Assembly: GCF_013410875.1 (NCBI RefSeq)
Contig: NZ_JACCCU010000001.1
Span: 1,922,001 to 1,986,000, forward strand
DNA length: 64,000 nucleotides
Source: Tunturiibacter empetritectus
Lineage (GTDB): Bacteria; Acidobacteriota; Terriglobia; Terriglobales; Acidobacteriaceae
Direction of reading: 5' to 3'
Positions 24,670 through 33,507 of this stretch are shown here, in pieces; the stretch's first letter is position 1; each line of letters opens with the position of its first letter. A program made the translations under genes and the position numbers. Below the pieces are notes generated by a model. That model saw only the letters and a list, made by a program, of their open reading frames with translations, did not search any database and was not told where the DNA came from.

Positions 24670-25755
24670 TTACAAGGAAGCGACGACAGGCAAAGTCGAG
24701 GGCGAGCGGAAGCCGTCGCCACCGCGCCAGTTTATGGGCGAGAGAAGGCGCACCTCTGGAAGACGCTCGACGAGTGCGTAGGTAGCGGCAAGAGCGGCGG
24801 TACGGATAAGAGGTGCTCCGACGCATGCATGCCGCCCAGCGCCAAGACTGACCTGTCCCAGGCCGCGACGCATTACAGAGACGGCGTTTGGATTGGAAAA
24901 GCGTTCAGGGTCTCGGTTGGCTGCGAAGATGCGCAACGTAAGCCGCTCTCCATGGCGAATGCAGATTCCGTTGATCACCGTATCGGCCTGGGCGCGCCGA
25001 TAGACGAATCGCGTTAAGCCGGCGAAGCGCAGCAACTCCTCTACGCCACGCGCAATCAGAGCAGGCTGGCGATGAAGACGACTCCATTCTTCAGGATGAG
25101 TGATGAGCCCGAACCATACATTTGCCAGCAGATGCACCATAGTCTGCGAGAGTGCCACAAAACCAGACTCACGCAAAGGCATTGGACCTGAGGCAAAGTA
25201 AGGACACAGCACGGCAGAGGCTGCCTTCGATCTTGATCGAATCTCAGGATCGAAGGGGTCGGCGGACGAGGCGGATACCTGCCTGGCTAACTGCCTGAGC
25301 GAGTCTATGTCACTACAGGAGGGTTGCGTCACTTCGAGCGCAAGAGCAAGACAGACGGGCTCGGCGTACTCCCTGATTAGATCAACAGGCTGGTCCCAGT
25401 GGAGAGTTGCAAGTTGTGCTCTGGCATCTTCAAACATCTGTCTTCGCACCGAGCGCAACATTTTTGGCGAGAGTGCGTCGCGTGTCTCTAATCGCATGCG
25501 AAGTCTCGCATCTTCATCGACTATCAACTCATCTTTCTTGCGCGAAGGGCCGACCAACGTTAGCTCAGGAGAATAAAGTGCTGCAACGACGTCGGCGTAA
25601 CGGCTCAGAATCCAACAGTCAGCCTTTGAATCGAAATAAGCAGGCTCAACTTGTGGATGACTGCGAGCCCCTAACCAATCATCTTCCGACACGCAGCGTC
25701 TCTCCCGCACTGGAGAGTTGCTAGCTTCGTGCACAACAGTACCCGAGAGACTCAT
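24670..25755 (-). CDS. Cytochrome P450 (atypical, short)
   Basis: The product is 361 aa against about 400 for typical bacterial P450s. The heme-ligand loop LGAGRHACVGAPL holds the axial Cys, the K-helix ExxR is in VEELLRF, and PERF follows. The I-helix region reads ALSQTMVHLLANVWFGLI in place of the usual AGxxTT pattern: Thr is kept, Gly is Leu and the acid is Gln. A strong Shine-Dalgarno (GGAGGA) precedes the ATG. No ferredoxin gene is adjacent. It is divergent from a B12-binding radical SAM gene across about 220 bp, so the two may act in one pathway. Confidence 0.85.
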   Translation of the reverse strand: MSLSGTVVHEASNSPVRERRCVSEDDWLGARSHPQVEPAYFDSKADCWILSRYADVVAALYSPELTLVGPSRKKDELIVDEDARLRMRLETRDALSPKMLRSVRRQMFEDARAQLATLHWDQPVDLIREYAEPVCLALALEVTQPSCSDIDSLRQLARQVSASSADPFDPEIRSRSKAASAVLCPYFASGPMPLRESGFVALSQTMVHLLANVWFGLITHPEEWSRLHRQPALIARGVEELLRFAGLTRFVYRRAQADTVINGICIRHGERLTLRIFAANRDPERFSNPNAVSVMRRGLGQVSLGAGRHACVGAPLIRTAALAATYALVERLPEVRLLSPINWRGGDGFRSPSTLPVVASL

Positions 25756-25976
25756 AACAACGTCCTCCGCGAACAGACTTGCGGCCGATCACATGAGCGC
25801 ATGAGAGGACAGTAAGAACAGCCCTTGAGATACGCGACATGATTCATCATTACAGCCACATGCGCGATGCAAAACACCGATGACAATCTGCTTACAACAC
25901 GATGACACCAGACTGACACACCTCTGCGCGCAGCGATCGATCCTCAGATTGAGAGCGTGGTAACCGATTAGCCGTG

Positions 25977-27476
25977 ATGACACGTGGAAAGGTCGTACTT
26001 TTCTATCCGCCATACGACGGACCACCTCTTGGTGCGCCTCTTTCACTTCTTGCTCTGGCTGGAACTCTTCGAGCGGCGTCCTTCGAAGTTGTCCTGATCG
26101 ATGCGGCGATCGAGCCCAACTATCTGCTGCGTCTTGAAGAAGAATGTCAGTTCGCTCTTTGCATGGGTATCTCTGTGCTGACCGGCCCAATGATTCGCGG
26201 TGCGATTGAGGCAGCCCAACATGTAAAAAAACATACGCCTGATGTCTGCGTCGTATTTGGCGGCTGGCATCCTACTCTCTGTCCGGAGTCGACTCTGCGA
26301 GAAGAGTTCGTCGACGTGGTGGTGCGTGGGCAGGGCGAGATCACAATCGTCGAACTTGCAGGGGCGCTTGCCGATAACAGGGCGCTGGATTTTATTCCGG
26401 GGGTGTCCTGGAAGAAGGACCGGCGCCTGATCGAGAACCTTGAACGGCGCGTTCAACCGATCGATACCTTTCCTCTTCCTGCCTATGAGCTAATCGACTT
26501 TGATGCCTATGAAAAAGCTTCGGGAAAACGAGAGCTGGCCTATGCGACCAGCGTTGGCTGTCCTTATGCATGTAACTACTGCACCGACATGGTCGTGTAT
26601 AAGCGACGCTTCAATGCATATTCCGCTGAACATGTCGTTGGTGAGTTGACTGGGCTCGTCAAGCAGTATGGTATTACCCACGTCGCATTGCTCGATTCCA
26701 ACTTTCCGGTCGATTTGCGGCGTGCGATTGCCATTGCTCAGGGCATTTGTGACTCAGGCGTAAAGTTCACCTGGACCTTTCAGGCTTCTACTGATTTTAT
26801 CTGCCGCATGAGTCAGGAAGAGGTTCAACTACTGGCTGATAGCGGTGTGACTCATATGGGCTTTGGTACAGAGTCCACCTCGAAGGCTGTACTGAAGTTG
26901 ATGAATAAGCGGCACCAGCGCGTCGATGAGATGTACGAGACGGCGCGCAAGACAAGTCTGGCTGGCATTCGCGTGACCTTCAACCTCATCCTTGGCTATC
27001 CTGGCGAGACGGACGAGGATCGGCTGATTACCTTCCGAACCATGAGCGATATCGGTAGAAGGTTCGGGAACATGCGCTTCTCACCCAATATCTTCACCCC
27101 TTATCCTGGAATTCCCATTTGGCCTCAGCTTCGCGAACTGGGGGTGGTAGAACCTAAGACGCTACAGCAGTGGATGGATATGCCACTGGGTGCGAATCTC
27201 TTGCCTTGGCTTCAGGGACCTGAGTTTAGTCACTTCGAGCGGACGCTCTCCTACTTTCTTCTTTTAAATCAGCTGCGCAAGCACTCTGACGAAGCAAACT
27301 TCGCAAAACGAGCACTCGATCTGATACTCGAAACGACGATTCGCTGGCGGCTTCAATTTAGTCTTTTTTCCATTCCTTGGGAGCTGTGGCTCTCAAAGCT
27401 CACAGAGCATCTGGTGAGACGCCGTTCACTCGTCACAGGACAGGAACTCCCAGTGGAAGCCTCGAAGGTGTGTTGA
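25977..27476 (+). CDS. B12-binding-domain radical SAM protein
   Basis: The product is about 499 aa (ATG 25977; GTG 25974 is equally possible; neither has a Shine-Dalgarno). The N-terminal cobalamin-binding-like Rossmann domain begins KVVLFYPPYDGPPLGAPLS, with VVFGGWHPTLCPE and VRGQGE. The radical SAM core has CPYACNYC (CxxxCxxC), GFGTES and FNLILGYPGETDED. The C-terminal about 100 residues are helical and aromatic-rich. Such enzymes do methylations, C-C couplings or ring rearrangements on lipids or cofactors. It is not HpnP or HpnJ by visible motifs. The substrate is unknown; the divergent P450 is the only context clue. Confidence 0.88.
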   Translation: MTRGKVVLFYPPYDGPPLGAPLSLLALAGTLRAASFEVVLIDAAIEPNYLLRLEEECQFALCMGISVLTGPMIRGAIEAAQHVKKHTPDVCVVFGGWHPTLCPESTLREEFVDVVVRGQGEITIVELAGALADNRALDFIPGVSWKKDRRLIENLERRVQPIDTFPLPAYELIDFDAYEKASGKRELAYATSVGCPYACNYCTDMVVYKRRFNAYSAEHVVGELTGLVKQYGITHVALLDSNFPVDLRRAIAIAQGICDSGVKFTWTFQASTDFICRMSQEEVQLLADSGVTHMGFGTESTSKAVLKLMNKRHQRVDEMYETARKTSLAGIRVTFNLILGYPGETDEDRLITFRTMSDIGRRFGNMRFSPNIFTPYPGIPIWPQLRELGVVEPKTLQQWMDMPLGANLLPWLQGPEFSHFERTLSYFLLLNQLRKHSDEANFAKRALDLILETTIRWRLQFSLFSIPWELWLSKLTEHLVRRRSLVTGQELPVEASKVC

Positions 27477-27608
27477 TCTCTGGAGTTGCAGTGGTACGGT
27501 CTTCGGTTCGGCGAACCTGAAATCTATGTCTGGCGGTTAGATGAAAGCGGGCCTTTCGCTCGGTTGCCGCTCTCGTCTTTGGCTTCGTTTTTGGCGATAA
27601 TAGAGGTT

Positions 27609-29474
27609 ATGTCGAAACGTGAATTTCAAACTGAAGTTAGTCAGCTGCTGCAACTGATCATCCACTCGCTTTACTCTCACCCTGAGATCTTTCTTCGTGA
27701 ACTTGTTTCGAACTCGTCGGATGCGCTGGATAAGCTGCGGCATCTGACGCTTACGGACGAGGCTTATAAGGCGCTGCCGTTCAATCCGCGGATCGATCTG
27801 GAGCTTGATGAAGAGAAGAAGACGCTCACGATCAGCGATACCGGCATTGGGATGAATGAGGAGGATCTGACTTCGAACCTGGGAACAATTGCGCGGTCGG
27901 GGACGAAGAACTTTCTGTCGCAGCTTTCGGGAGATGCGAAGAAGGATTCGAATCTGATCGGGCAGTTTGGTGTTGGGTTCTACAGCGTGTTCATGGTGGC
28001 GGATCGGGTTGAAGTCGTGTCGCGCAAGGCTGGGGAGGAGCAGGCGTGGCGGTGGGTGAGCGACGGTAAGACTGGTTTCGATATTGAACCGGCGGAGCGT
28101 GACGTTGCCGGAACTACGGTCGTGATTCACTTCAACGACGAGGGGGCGCAGTACGCGAATAGTTGGCGGCTGCAGGAGATTGTCAAGAAGTACTCGAACC
28201 ATATTGCGTTTCCGATCTTTTTGACCTACGACAAGAGTGAGTGGAATGAGGCGGAGAAGAAGTCAGACAAGGTTCGTACGACGGAGCAGGTGAATGCGGC
28301 GAGTGCGTTGTGGCGTCGACCGAAGAGTGAGTTGACGGACGAGGATTATAAGGAGCTTTATAAGTCGGTGTCGGGTGGTTGGGATGATCCGCTGTTTTGG
28401 TTTCATACGAAGGCAGAGGGAAGTCTGGAGTACACGACGCTGTTTTATATTCCGGCGAAGGCTCCGCTGGATCTGTATAACGCGGAGTACAAGGTTGGGG
28501 TGAAGCTTTATGTGAAGCGCGTCTTCATCATGGATGATGCGAAGGAGCTGCTGCCGCAGTACCTGCGGTTTGTGCGGGGGATTATCGACAGCGAAGATCT
28601 TCCGCTGAATGTTAGCCGCGAGATTCTGCAGCAGAACAAGGTGCTGACGACAATTCGAACGGCCAGCGTGAAGAAGATTCTTTCGGAGCTGAAGAATGTG
28701 GCGGCGAATAAGCCGGAGGAGTACCTGAAGTTTATTGCGGAATACAACCGTCCGCTGAAGGAGGGACTGTACGGGGACTATGCGAATCGCGAGACTCTGC
28801 TGGAGCTGGTGCGGTTCAAGTCGACCAAGGTGGAGGGGTTGACGAGTCTTGCGGATGTGAAGTCGCGGATGAAGGAGGACCAAAAGAGTATCTACTACAT
28901 CACGGGTGGAGCTGAGTCGCTGCTGCGGACCTCGCCGTTGCTGGAGATTTATAAGAAGAAGGATGTTGAGGTTTTGATTCTGGATGATGACTTCGATGAG
29001 GTGATCTTTTCGGGCGTAGAGAAGTATGGCGAGATCGATCTGAAGGCGGTGAATAAATCTTCTACCAGCGAGGATTTGAAGGGCGAGGATGAGCCGGATA
29101 AGGCAGAAGGTCTGAAGCCGCTGATCGAGATGCTGAAGAGGACGCTTGGCGATCGGGTGAAGGATGTACGCGCATCGGTGCGGTTGGCGGATAGTCCTTC
29201 GTGCATTGTGTCGGATGAGGAGGAGCCATCGCTGAAGATGCAGCAGATGATGCGGGCGATGGGGCAGAAGGATCTTCCTGCGCTGAAGCCTACGCTGGAG
29301 ATCAATCCGGATCATGAGATCGTGAAGAAGCTGCTGGCGCGGTCGGATGACTCGGTGGCTCAGGATGCGGCGTGGCTGTTGTTTGATCAGGCTCTGCTGA
29401 TGGAGGGTGTGACGATTCAGGATCCGGCGGCGTTTGTGCAGCGGCTGAATCGTGTGCTGAATCTTTCTGTTTAG
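27609..29474 (+). CDS. htpG: Molecular chaperone HtpG (Hsp90)
   Basis: ATP-dependent Hsp90 chaperone, 621 aa from ATG 27609. The ORF is open upstream to 27486, but those 41 residues are not Hsp90-like and MSKREFQTEVSQLLQLIIHS is the canonical beginning. GHKL motifs are LRELVSNSSDALDKLR, ISDTGIGMNEEDL and GQFGVGFYSVFMVAD; the middle-domain LPLNVSREILQQ is intact. The C-terminal dimerisation region is complete. GATAAT ends 7 bases before the ATG, so the leader may be very short. A strong terminator follows directly. Confidence 0.96.
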   Translation: MSKREFQTEVSQLLQLIIHSLYSHPEIFLRELVSNSSDALDKLRHLTLTDEAYKALPFNPRIDLELDEEKKTLTISDTGIGMNEEDLTSNLGTIARSGTKNFLSQLSGDAKKDSNLIGQFGVGFYSVFMVADRVEVVSRKAGEEQAWRWVSDGKTGFDIEPAERDVAGTTVVIHFNDEGAQYANSWRLQEIVKKYSNHIAFPIFLTYDKSEWNEAEKKSDKVRTTEQVNAASALWRRPKSELTDEDYKELYKSVSGGWDDPLFWFHTKAEGSLEYTTLFYIPAKAPLDLYNAEYKVGVKLYVKRVFIMDDAKELLPQYLRFVRGIIDSEDLPLNVSREILQQNKVLTTIRTASVKKILSELKNVAANKPEEYLKFIAEYNRPLKEGLYGDYANRETLLELVRFKSTKVEGLTSLADVKSRMKEDQKSIYYITGGAESLLRTSPLLEIYKKKDVEVLILDDDFDEVIFSGVEKYGEIDLKAVNKSSTSEDLKGEDEPDKAEGLKPLIEMLKRTLGDRVKDVRASVRLADSPSCIVSDEEEPSLKMQQMMRAMGQKDLPALKPTLEINPDHEIVKKLLARSDDSVAQDAAWLLFDQALLMEGVTIQDPAAFVQRLNRVLNLSV

Positions 29475-29475
29475 A

Positions 29476-29520
29476 GGCTTTCGTGCGGCTGCGGGGAGGA
29501 GCAGCCGCTGTGCCTTTTTT
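29476..29520 (+). terminator. Rho-independent terminator after htpG
   Basis: GCGGCTGC (29485-29492), loop GGGGAGGA, GCAGCCGC (29501-29508), extended by AGGC/GCCT outside, then TTTTTT at 29515-29520. Confidence 0.9.
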
Positions 29521-29608
29521 GCATGGAGATTGGTTGGCGAGTTCCGGCCCGTTGCTGTGCGGATGCAGTGTTGCATCGAATGACCAATGGGGGACATCTG
29601 TTTCGGTT

Positions 29609-29908
29609 ATGAAGAGGAGGGATTCAAGCGCGGAGGTGATGCTGTCGGAGGATCAGTTTCAGGCGATTGCCCGGGCGCTTAGTGATCCGCGCCGGTTTGC
29701 CATTCTGCAACAGGTGGGGGCCAGTGAGGGGATGGAGTGCAGTGCGTTGCAGGAGCATGAGTCGATCAGTCCGGCTACGGTGTCCCACCATATGAAGGAG
29801 TTGAGCGAGGCGGGGTTGATTGAGATAAGACGCGTGGGCCGTGGGGCCAACCTGTATCTGCGCCGCCCGGTGTTTGAGGCTTATGTCAGACGGCTCTCCT
29901 CTATTTAG
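29609..29908 (+). CDS. ArsR/SmtB-family winged-helix regulator
   Basis: The product is 99 aa from ATG 29609 (ATG 29639 is an alternative with a GGAGG spaced only 2 bases away). The winged helix-turn-helix is clear: ARALSDPRRFAILQQV, then the recognition helix SPATVSHHMKELSEAGLIEI and the wing GRGANLYLRRP. The metal-binding ELCVCDL motif of SmtB is absent; MECSALQEH stands there, so it probably senses something other than metal. It lies 88 bp upstream of an SDR on the same strand and probably controls it. Confidence 0.85.
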   Translation: MKRRDSSAEVMLSEDQFQAIARALSDPRRFAILQQVGASEGMECSALQEHESISPATVSHHMKELSEAGLIEIRRVGRGANLYLRRPVFEAYVRRLSSI

Positions 29909-29996
29909 ATCTGGTAAATGACGAATCGGGCTGGACCCTCCCCGCATCTATTCGATAGCTGCACTGTTCGATAGATATCGAAATAAGGAGATTACG

Positions 29997-30746
29997 ATGG
30001 GAAAGCTTGCAGGAAAGATAGCGGTTGTGACAGGAGCGTCGAAGGGTATTGGCGCGGAGATTGCGAAGGAACTGGCGGCGCAGGGTGCGTCGGTGGTGGT
30101 GAACTATGCGTCGAGCAAAGAGGGCGCCGATAAGGTGGTTACAGAGATCGTAAAGGCCGGTGGGAAGGCGATTGCCGTGGGCGGGAGCGTCGCGAAGACT
30201 GCGGAGATTGACGCGATCTTTGCCGAGACGAAGAAGGCCTATGGAAGGGTCGATATCCTGGTGAACAATGCCGGCGTGTATGAGTTCGCTCCGCTGGAGG
30301 GGATTACGGAAGAGTCGATCGACCGGATGCTGGGCATCAATGTGAAGGGACTGTTGCTCGCTACGAAGGCTGGCGTGGCTCTGTTTCCGGGGGAGGGTGG
30401 CAGCGTGATCAATATTGGATCGGTTGCCAGTGACCAGACGCCTCCGATGTCGGCGGTGTACAGCAGCACGAAGGGCGCCGTGGATGCGATTACGCGCGTG
30501 CTTGCGAAGGAGCTGGGCCCGAAGAAGATTCGGGTGAATGCGGTGAACCCTGGTCCTGTCGTAACGGAGGGCTTCAAGTCAGCGGGAGTTGAGGGAAGCG
30601 ACTTCGAAAAGCAGATGCTGCAGAGCACGCCACTCGGCCGAATCGGGCAGCCAGATGATGTGTCCACCGTGGTTGCGTTTCTTGCATCGGACGATGCCAA
30701 GTGGGTGACCGGTTCGCTGCTGCAGGTTGCGGGTGGAATGCGGTAA
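29997..30746 (+). CDS. SDR-family oxidoreductase (FabG-like)
   Basis: NAD(P)-dependent short-chain dehydrogenase, 249 aa, with AAGGAGA 7 bases upstream. The cofactor loop is TGASKGIG, the structural NNAG, the catalytic Ser in INIGSVAS, and YSSTKGA contains YxxxK. The C-terminal GSLLQVAGGMR is typical. The substrate is unknown. It is likely controlled by the ArsR regulator just upstream and ends at a strong terminator. Confidence 0.9.
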   Translation: MGKLAGKIAVVTGASKGIGAEIAKELAAQGASVVVNYASSKEGADKVVTEIVKAGGKAIAVGGSVAKTAEIDAIFAETKKAYGRVDILVNNAGVYEFAPLEGITEESIDRMLGINVKGLLLATKAGVALFPGEGGSVINIGSVASDQTPPMSAVYSSTKGAVDAITRVLAKELGPKKIRVNAVNPGPVVTEGFKSAGVEGSDFEKQMLQSTPLGRIGQPDDVSTVVAFLASDDAKWVTGSLLQVAGGMR

Positions 30747-30764
30747 AGAATTTGCCGAAAGAGC

Positions 30765-30798
30765 GCTCCGGGCTTCGAGATGAAGCTCGGAGCTTTTT
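30765..30798 (+). terminator. Rho-independent terminator after the SDR
   Basis: GCTCCGGGCTTC (30765-30776), loop GAGAT, GAAGCTCGGAGC (30782-30793): a 12-bp stem with one G-U pair, then TTTTT. Confidence 0.92.
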
Positions 30799-30864
30799 GC
30801 TGGAAACGAGGTAATACTTCGGAGTCGCTACGATTGTGGACAACCGGTTTGTCAGTACCAAGAG

Positions 30865-31349
30865 TTAATCTTTTGCGAAGCGGCTGATGCCGTAGGCGAC
30901 CGGTAGTCCGAAGACGACCATGTGGATGAGCAGGCCAAGGCGCATGCCGCGAATGGTGATGGGGTCGTATTGGTGAAGGGCGGAGAGCGGCAGAACGATA
31001 AGCATCATGACGAGGGAACGCCAGCCCCAAAGCAGAGGCCGCAGATGAGCGGATACTCCGTCATGAATCTTAGTTTGCGGCTTACGGCGTAGTAGAAGGT
31101 TGCGAAGATGAGGGAGATGATGACGTGCAGCAGGACACCCAGAGTATAGTTGCCGGGGCCTCCCTTAAGCGCCTTTTCCCCTACCAGGCCGTAGGTAATG
31201 ACGAGGATAATGTCGTGGCCCGCAAGGATCATGGCCTGTAAGAGATCCAGTGTTGCGCCGACGAGACCCGCCACGCCGATTGCCAGTAGAGCGTTTCTTG
31301 TTGTTGTTCGCGTGGGTGCGGACTCTTGAATCGCGGACTCTTGAATCAT
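30865..31349 (-). pseudogene. Frameshifted small membrane protein gene
   Basis: The first frame codes 114 aa with hydrophobic helices (NALLAIGVAGLVGATLDLLQ, LGVLLHVIISLIFATFYYAV) and stops after GLCFGAGVPSS. Another frame continues directly with LVMMLIVLPLSALHQYDP and GLLIHMVVFGLPVAYGISRF to a stop at 30865. Adding one base near the GGGAA at 31014-31018 would restore one protein of about 160 aa with four membrane helices. The N-terminus holds a duplicated IQESA (14-bp tandem repeat, 31321-31348). The family is an unnamed four-helix membrane protein. The defect is a recent deletion or a sequencing error. Confidence 0.8.
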
Positions 31350-31465
31350 TGAGATCTCCTATTTCACTTCTGCTTGGTTTGCAACATCTCTCTTGAGTCA
31401 CTGGACGCCCTGGTTGGCGGGAGTTTTGTGATCGAGGCTAGTAGGGAGGAAAAGACTGAGTCCTT

Positions 31466-32167
31466 CTATGGAGTCGCGGAATTTGCGTCTGCTTCAACGT
31501 CAATCTCGATATCGACATCGGGCACAGTAAAGTCGCCGACTTCTGCTGCGTTGTCTCGCGCGCCCATGCCGAATCCGGCACGCTTCAACCCTGCGGTTCC
31601 ATGGAATGCCACTCTCGATGGCTCGTTCGGCTCAGTATCGGAGAAGGTCCCATTGAACTTGAAGGTGAGCGGCACGACCCTGGTAACACCGTGCATTGTC
31701 AGCGAGCCGTCCATCCTCCACAGATCTGAGGAAATATGGTGAATGCCGCGCCCCTGATAGGTCATCGTCAGAAATTTCTTCACATCAAAGTACGCTTCAC
31801 CGCGAAGATCCTCATCACGTTTGCTGATCTGCGTGCTGATCGTGGAGACGTCGATCGTGACGTCTACGCTGCAGGCAGCTGGGTCCGGCGATACGGTGAT
31901 AGTTCCCGTGACTTTATCGAACCGGCCGCGCACACGCCCGACCAGATGGTGCCACGCACTGAAGTAGGCGAAGCTGTGAGCGGGATCGATCTTGTATGTT
32001 CCCGGAGCCGGAAGGGCCTCGGCTTTGACGCTCTTTTGGATGGGTGCAGGGGGCTCCGCCACCGCAAAGGTCCAGGACATCGCATAAGTTGCCAGAAGCA
32101 GAGCACTGACTCCAAAGAGATCGTGCAATTTCTCTAAAACTGATCTTGTTACTTTCCTGCTGACCAT
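31466..32167 (-). CDS. YceI-family periplasmic protein
   Basis: Lipocalin-like YceI protein thought to bind isoprenoid or other long hydrophobic molecules. The product is 233 aa from ATG 32167, chosen because GGAGG lies exactly 8 bases upstream; a TTG at 32191 would extend it. A signal or anchor helix (LFGVSALLLATYAMSWTFA) is followed by the domain: GTYKIDPAHSFAYFSAWH, VRGRFDKVTGTI, DEDLRGEAYFDV and MHGVTRVVPLTF. It is divergent from a CadC-like regulator across 227 bp. Confidence 0.9.
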   Translation of the reverse strand: MVSRKVTRSVLEKLHDLFGVSALLLATYAMSWTFAVAEPPAPIQKSVKAEALPAPGTYKIDPAHSFAYFSAWHHLVGRVRGRFDKVTGTITVSPDPAACSVDVTIDVSTISTQISKRDEDLRGEAYFDVKKFLTMTYQGRGIHHISSDLWRMDGSLTMHGVTRVVPLTFKFNGTFSDTEPNEPSRVAFHGTAGLKRAGFGMGARDNAAEVGDFTVPDVDIEIDVEADANSATP

Positions 32168-32394
32168 CTCGCTTGCCTCCGGTTGATGCAACTCGCATTG
32201 CGGTTCTTACGCTACGCAGAGGAGCTCGAGGAAGTCCTGAATCCAGTCTGAAATACTCTGAATAGTTCTGAAATAAGGCTGTAAGTGCGGGTTAAGGGTT
32301 GAACTGCGTTCGGATGGTGGGTATCGGTATAATCGGCAGGCGCTGGTTTTTTATTGAAGCTTGATTTAAAGGCAGAAGGTAGTACTGAACCTGT

Positions 32395-33348
32395 ATGGAA
32401 CGCACCCCCACAACAATGCTTCGCATCGGCACCTGGTGCGTCAATCCGACATCCGGCCAGATTTCACGAGATGGAGAGAGCGCACGGCTTGAAGCGCGGA
32501 CGATGCGGCTGCTGGTGTGTCTGGCCGAGCACGCCGGAGAAGTGGTGAGCATCGACGATCTGCTTAGCCAGGTGTGGTCCGGGGTGATCGTGTCTTCCGA
32601 CTCGGTGTATCAGGCAGTGGCGTCGCTGCGGCGGTTGCTTGGCGACGATCCGAAGCAGCCTACTTATATTGCGACGGTACCGCGGCTGGGGTATCGCATG
32701 GTGGCGACGGTGAGTCCATGGGTGGAGGAGCCGATGGTCCAGCCAGTTGCGCCGATGGCATCTTCAGCGGCTTTCGAGAACGAAGCTTCGGTTGCCATTG
32801 CGAGTGCGCCGAGGCTGGGCTCGCGCCGAATAGTCTTGATGGTCAGCGGTGCGGTGATTTGTCTTGTGGTCGCATTTGCGTTCCTGCTGCGCGTCAAAAC
32901 TCCGAAACATCGGACAGTGGAGTCGGCTACGGTCGCTGCTTCACAGACGCAGAAGTCTATTGCAGTGCTACCGTTCCTTGACCTGACCCAGGGGATGCAT
33001 GAGGGGGAGTTCGCGGATGGCATGACGGAAGAGTTGATCGACAAGCTCAGCAAGCTCCCCAAGCTGCAGGTACCGTCTCCGACGGCTTCCTTCTACTACA
33101 GGGATAAAGAGATGCCGGTGGCGGATATCGCGAAGGCTCTGGGTGTGGTGTATGTGCTGGATGGGAGCGTGCGCAAGTCTGGTGCGCGGGTACGGGTGGC
33201 GGCGCGGCTGATTCGGGCGGATAACGGGTATGTGGTGTGGTCGGAGACGTACGATCGTCCGTTCCACGATCTCCTCATGGTGCAGGACGACATCGCAGGT
33301 GAGGTGACAAAGGCGCTGGGGGCGTCGACGGAGTTCAAGGCAAGCTGA
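32395..33348 (+). CDS. CadC-like membrane transcriptional regulator with TolB-like domain
   Basis: The product is 317 aa. An N-terminal OmpR-type winged helix (about 8-105: LEARTMRLLVCLAEHAGEVV, SVYQAVASLRRLLGDDP, RLGYRMVA) is followed by one membrane helix (IVLMVSGAVICLVVAFAFLL, about 145-166) and an extracytoplasmic domain of the FlgO/TolB-like type (KSIAVLPFLDLTQ, FADGMTEELIDKLSKLP, VLDGSVRKSGARVRV). This is the membrane-bound one-component layout known from CadC. A TATAAT at 32328-32333 is a possible -10. Targets may include the divergent yceI. Confidence 0.85.
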   Translation: MERTPTTMLRIGTWCVNPTSGQISRDGESARLEARTMRLLVCLAEHAGEVVSIDDLLSQVWSGVIVSSDSVYQAVASLRRLLGDDPKQPTYIATVPRLGYRMVATVSPWVEEPMVQPVAPMASSAAFENEASVAIASAPRLGSRRIVLMVSGAVICLVVAFAFLLRVKTPKHRTVESATVAASQTQKSIAVLPFLDLTQGMHEGEFADGMTEELIDKLSKLPKLQVPSPTASFYYRDKEMPVADIAKALGVVYVLDGSVRKSGARVRVAARLIRADNGYVVWSETYDRPFHDLLMVQDDIAGEVTKALGASTEFKAS

Positions 33349-33472
33349 AGACTGCAAGCTGATTCGGTTAGCGCGTTCGACACCTGGCTTAATCCAGGGT
33401 GGAACTCTCGGTTTTTCGATGAACAAGAACTGGGCAAGCTTATGACGAATTTTGAAACAGCGCTACGTTTTC

Positions 33473-33501
33473 TTGACAAACCATAACCATACGGTTATGG
33501 T
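33473..33501 (+). promoter_or_regulatory. Sigma-70 promoter of the arsR operon
   Basis: TTGACA (33473-33478), a 17-base spacer, then TATGGT (33496-33501). The GTG start is 6 bases further, so transcription should begin at or next to the start codon. Confidence 0.8.
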
Positions 33502-33503
33502 TT
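33478..33503. promoter_or_regulatory. Perfect 11-bp inverted repeat, likely ArsR operator
   Basis: AAACCATAACC (33478-33488), spacer ATAC, GGTTATGGTTT (33493-33503). It fills the space between the -35 and -10 and covers the -10, so a bound repressor would block polymerase. Confidence 0.85.
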
Positions 33504-33507
33504 TGCT

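Noticed and set aside
28263-29597. Long minus-strand ORF (444 aa) opposite htpG
   Set aside because: Arg/His/Leu-rich composition of an antisense shadow; htpG on the plus strand is unambiguous.
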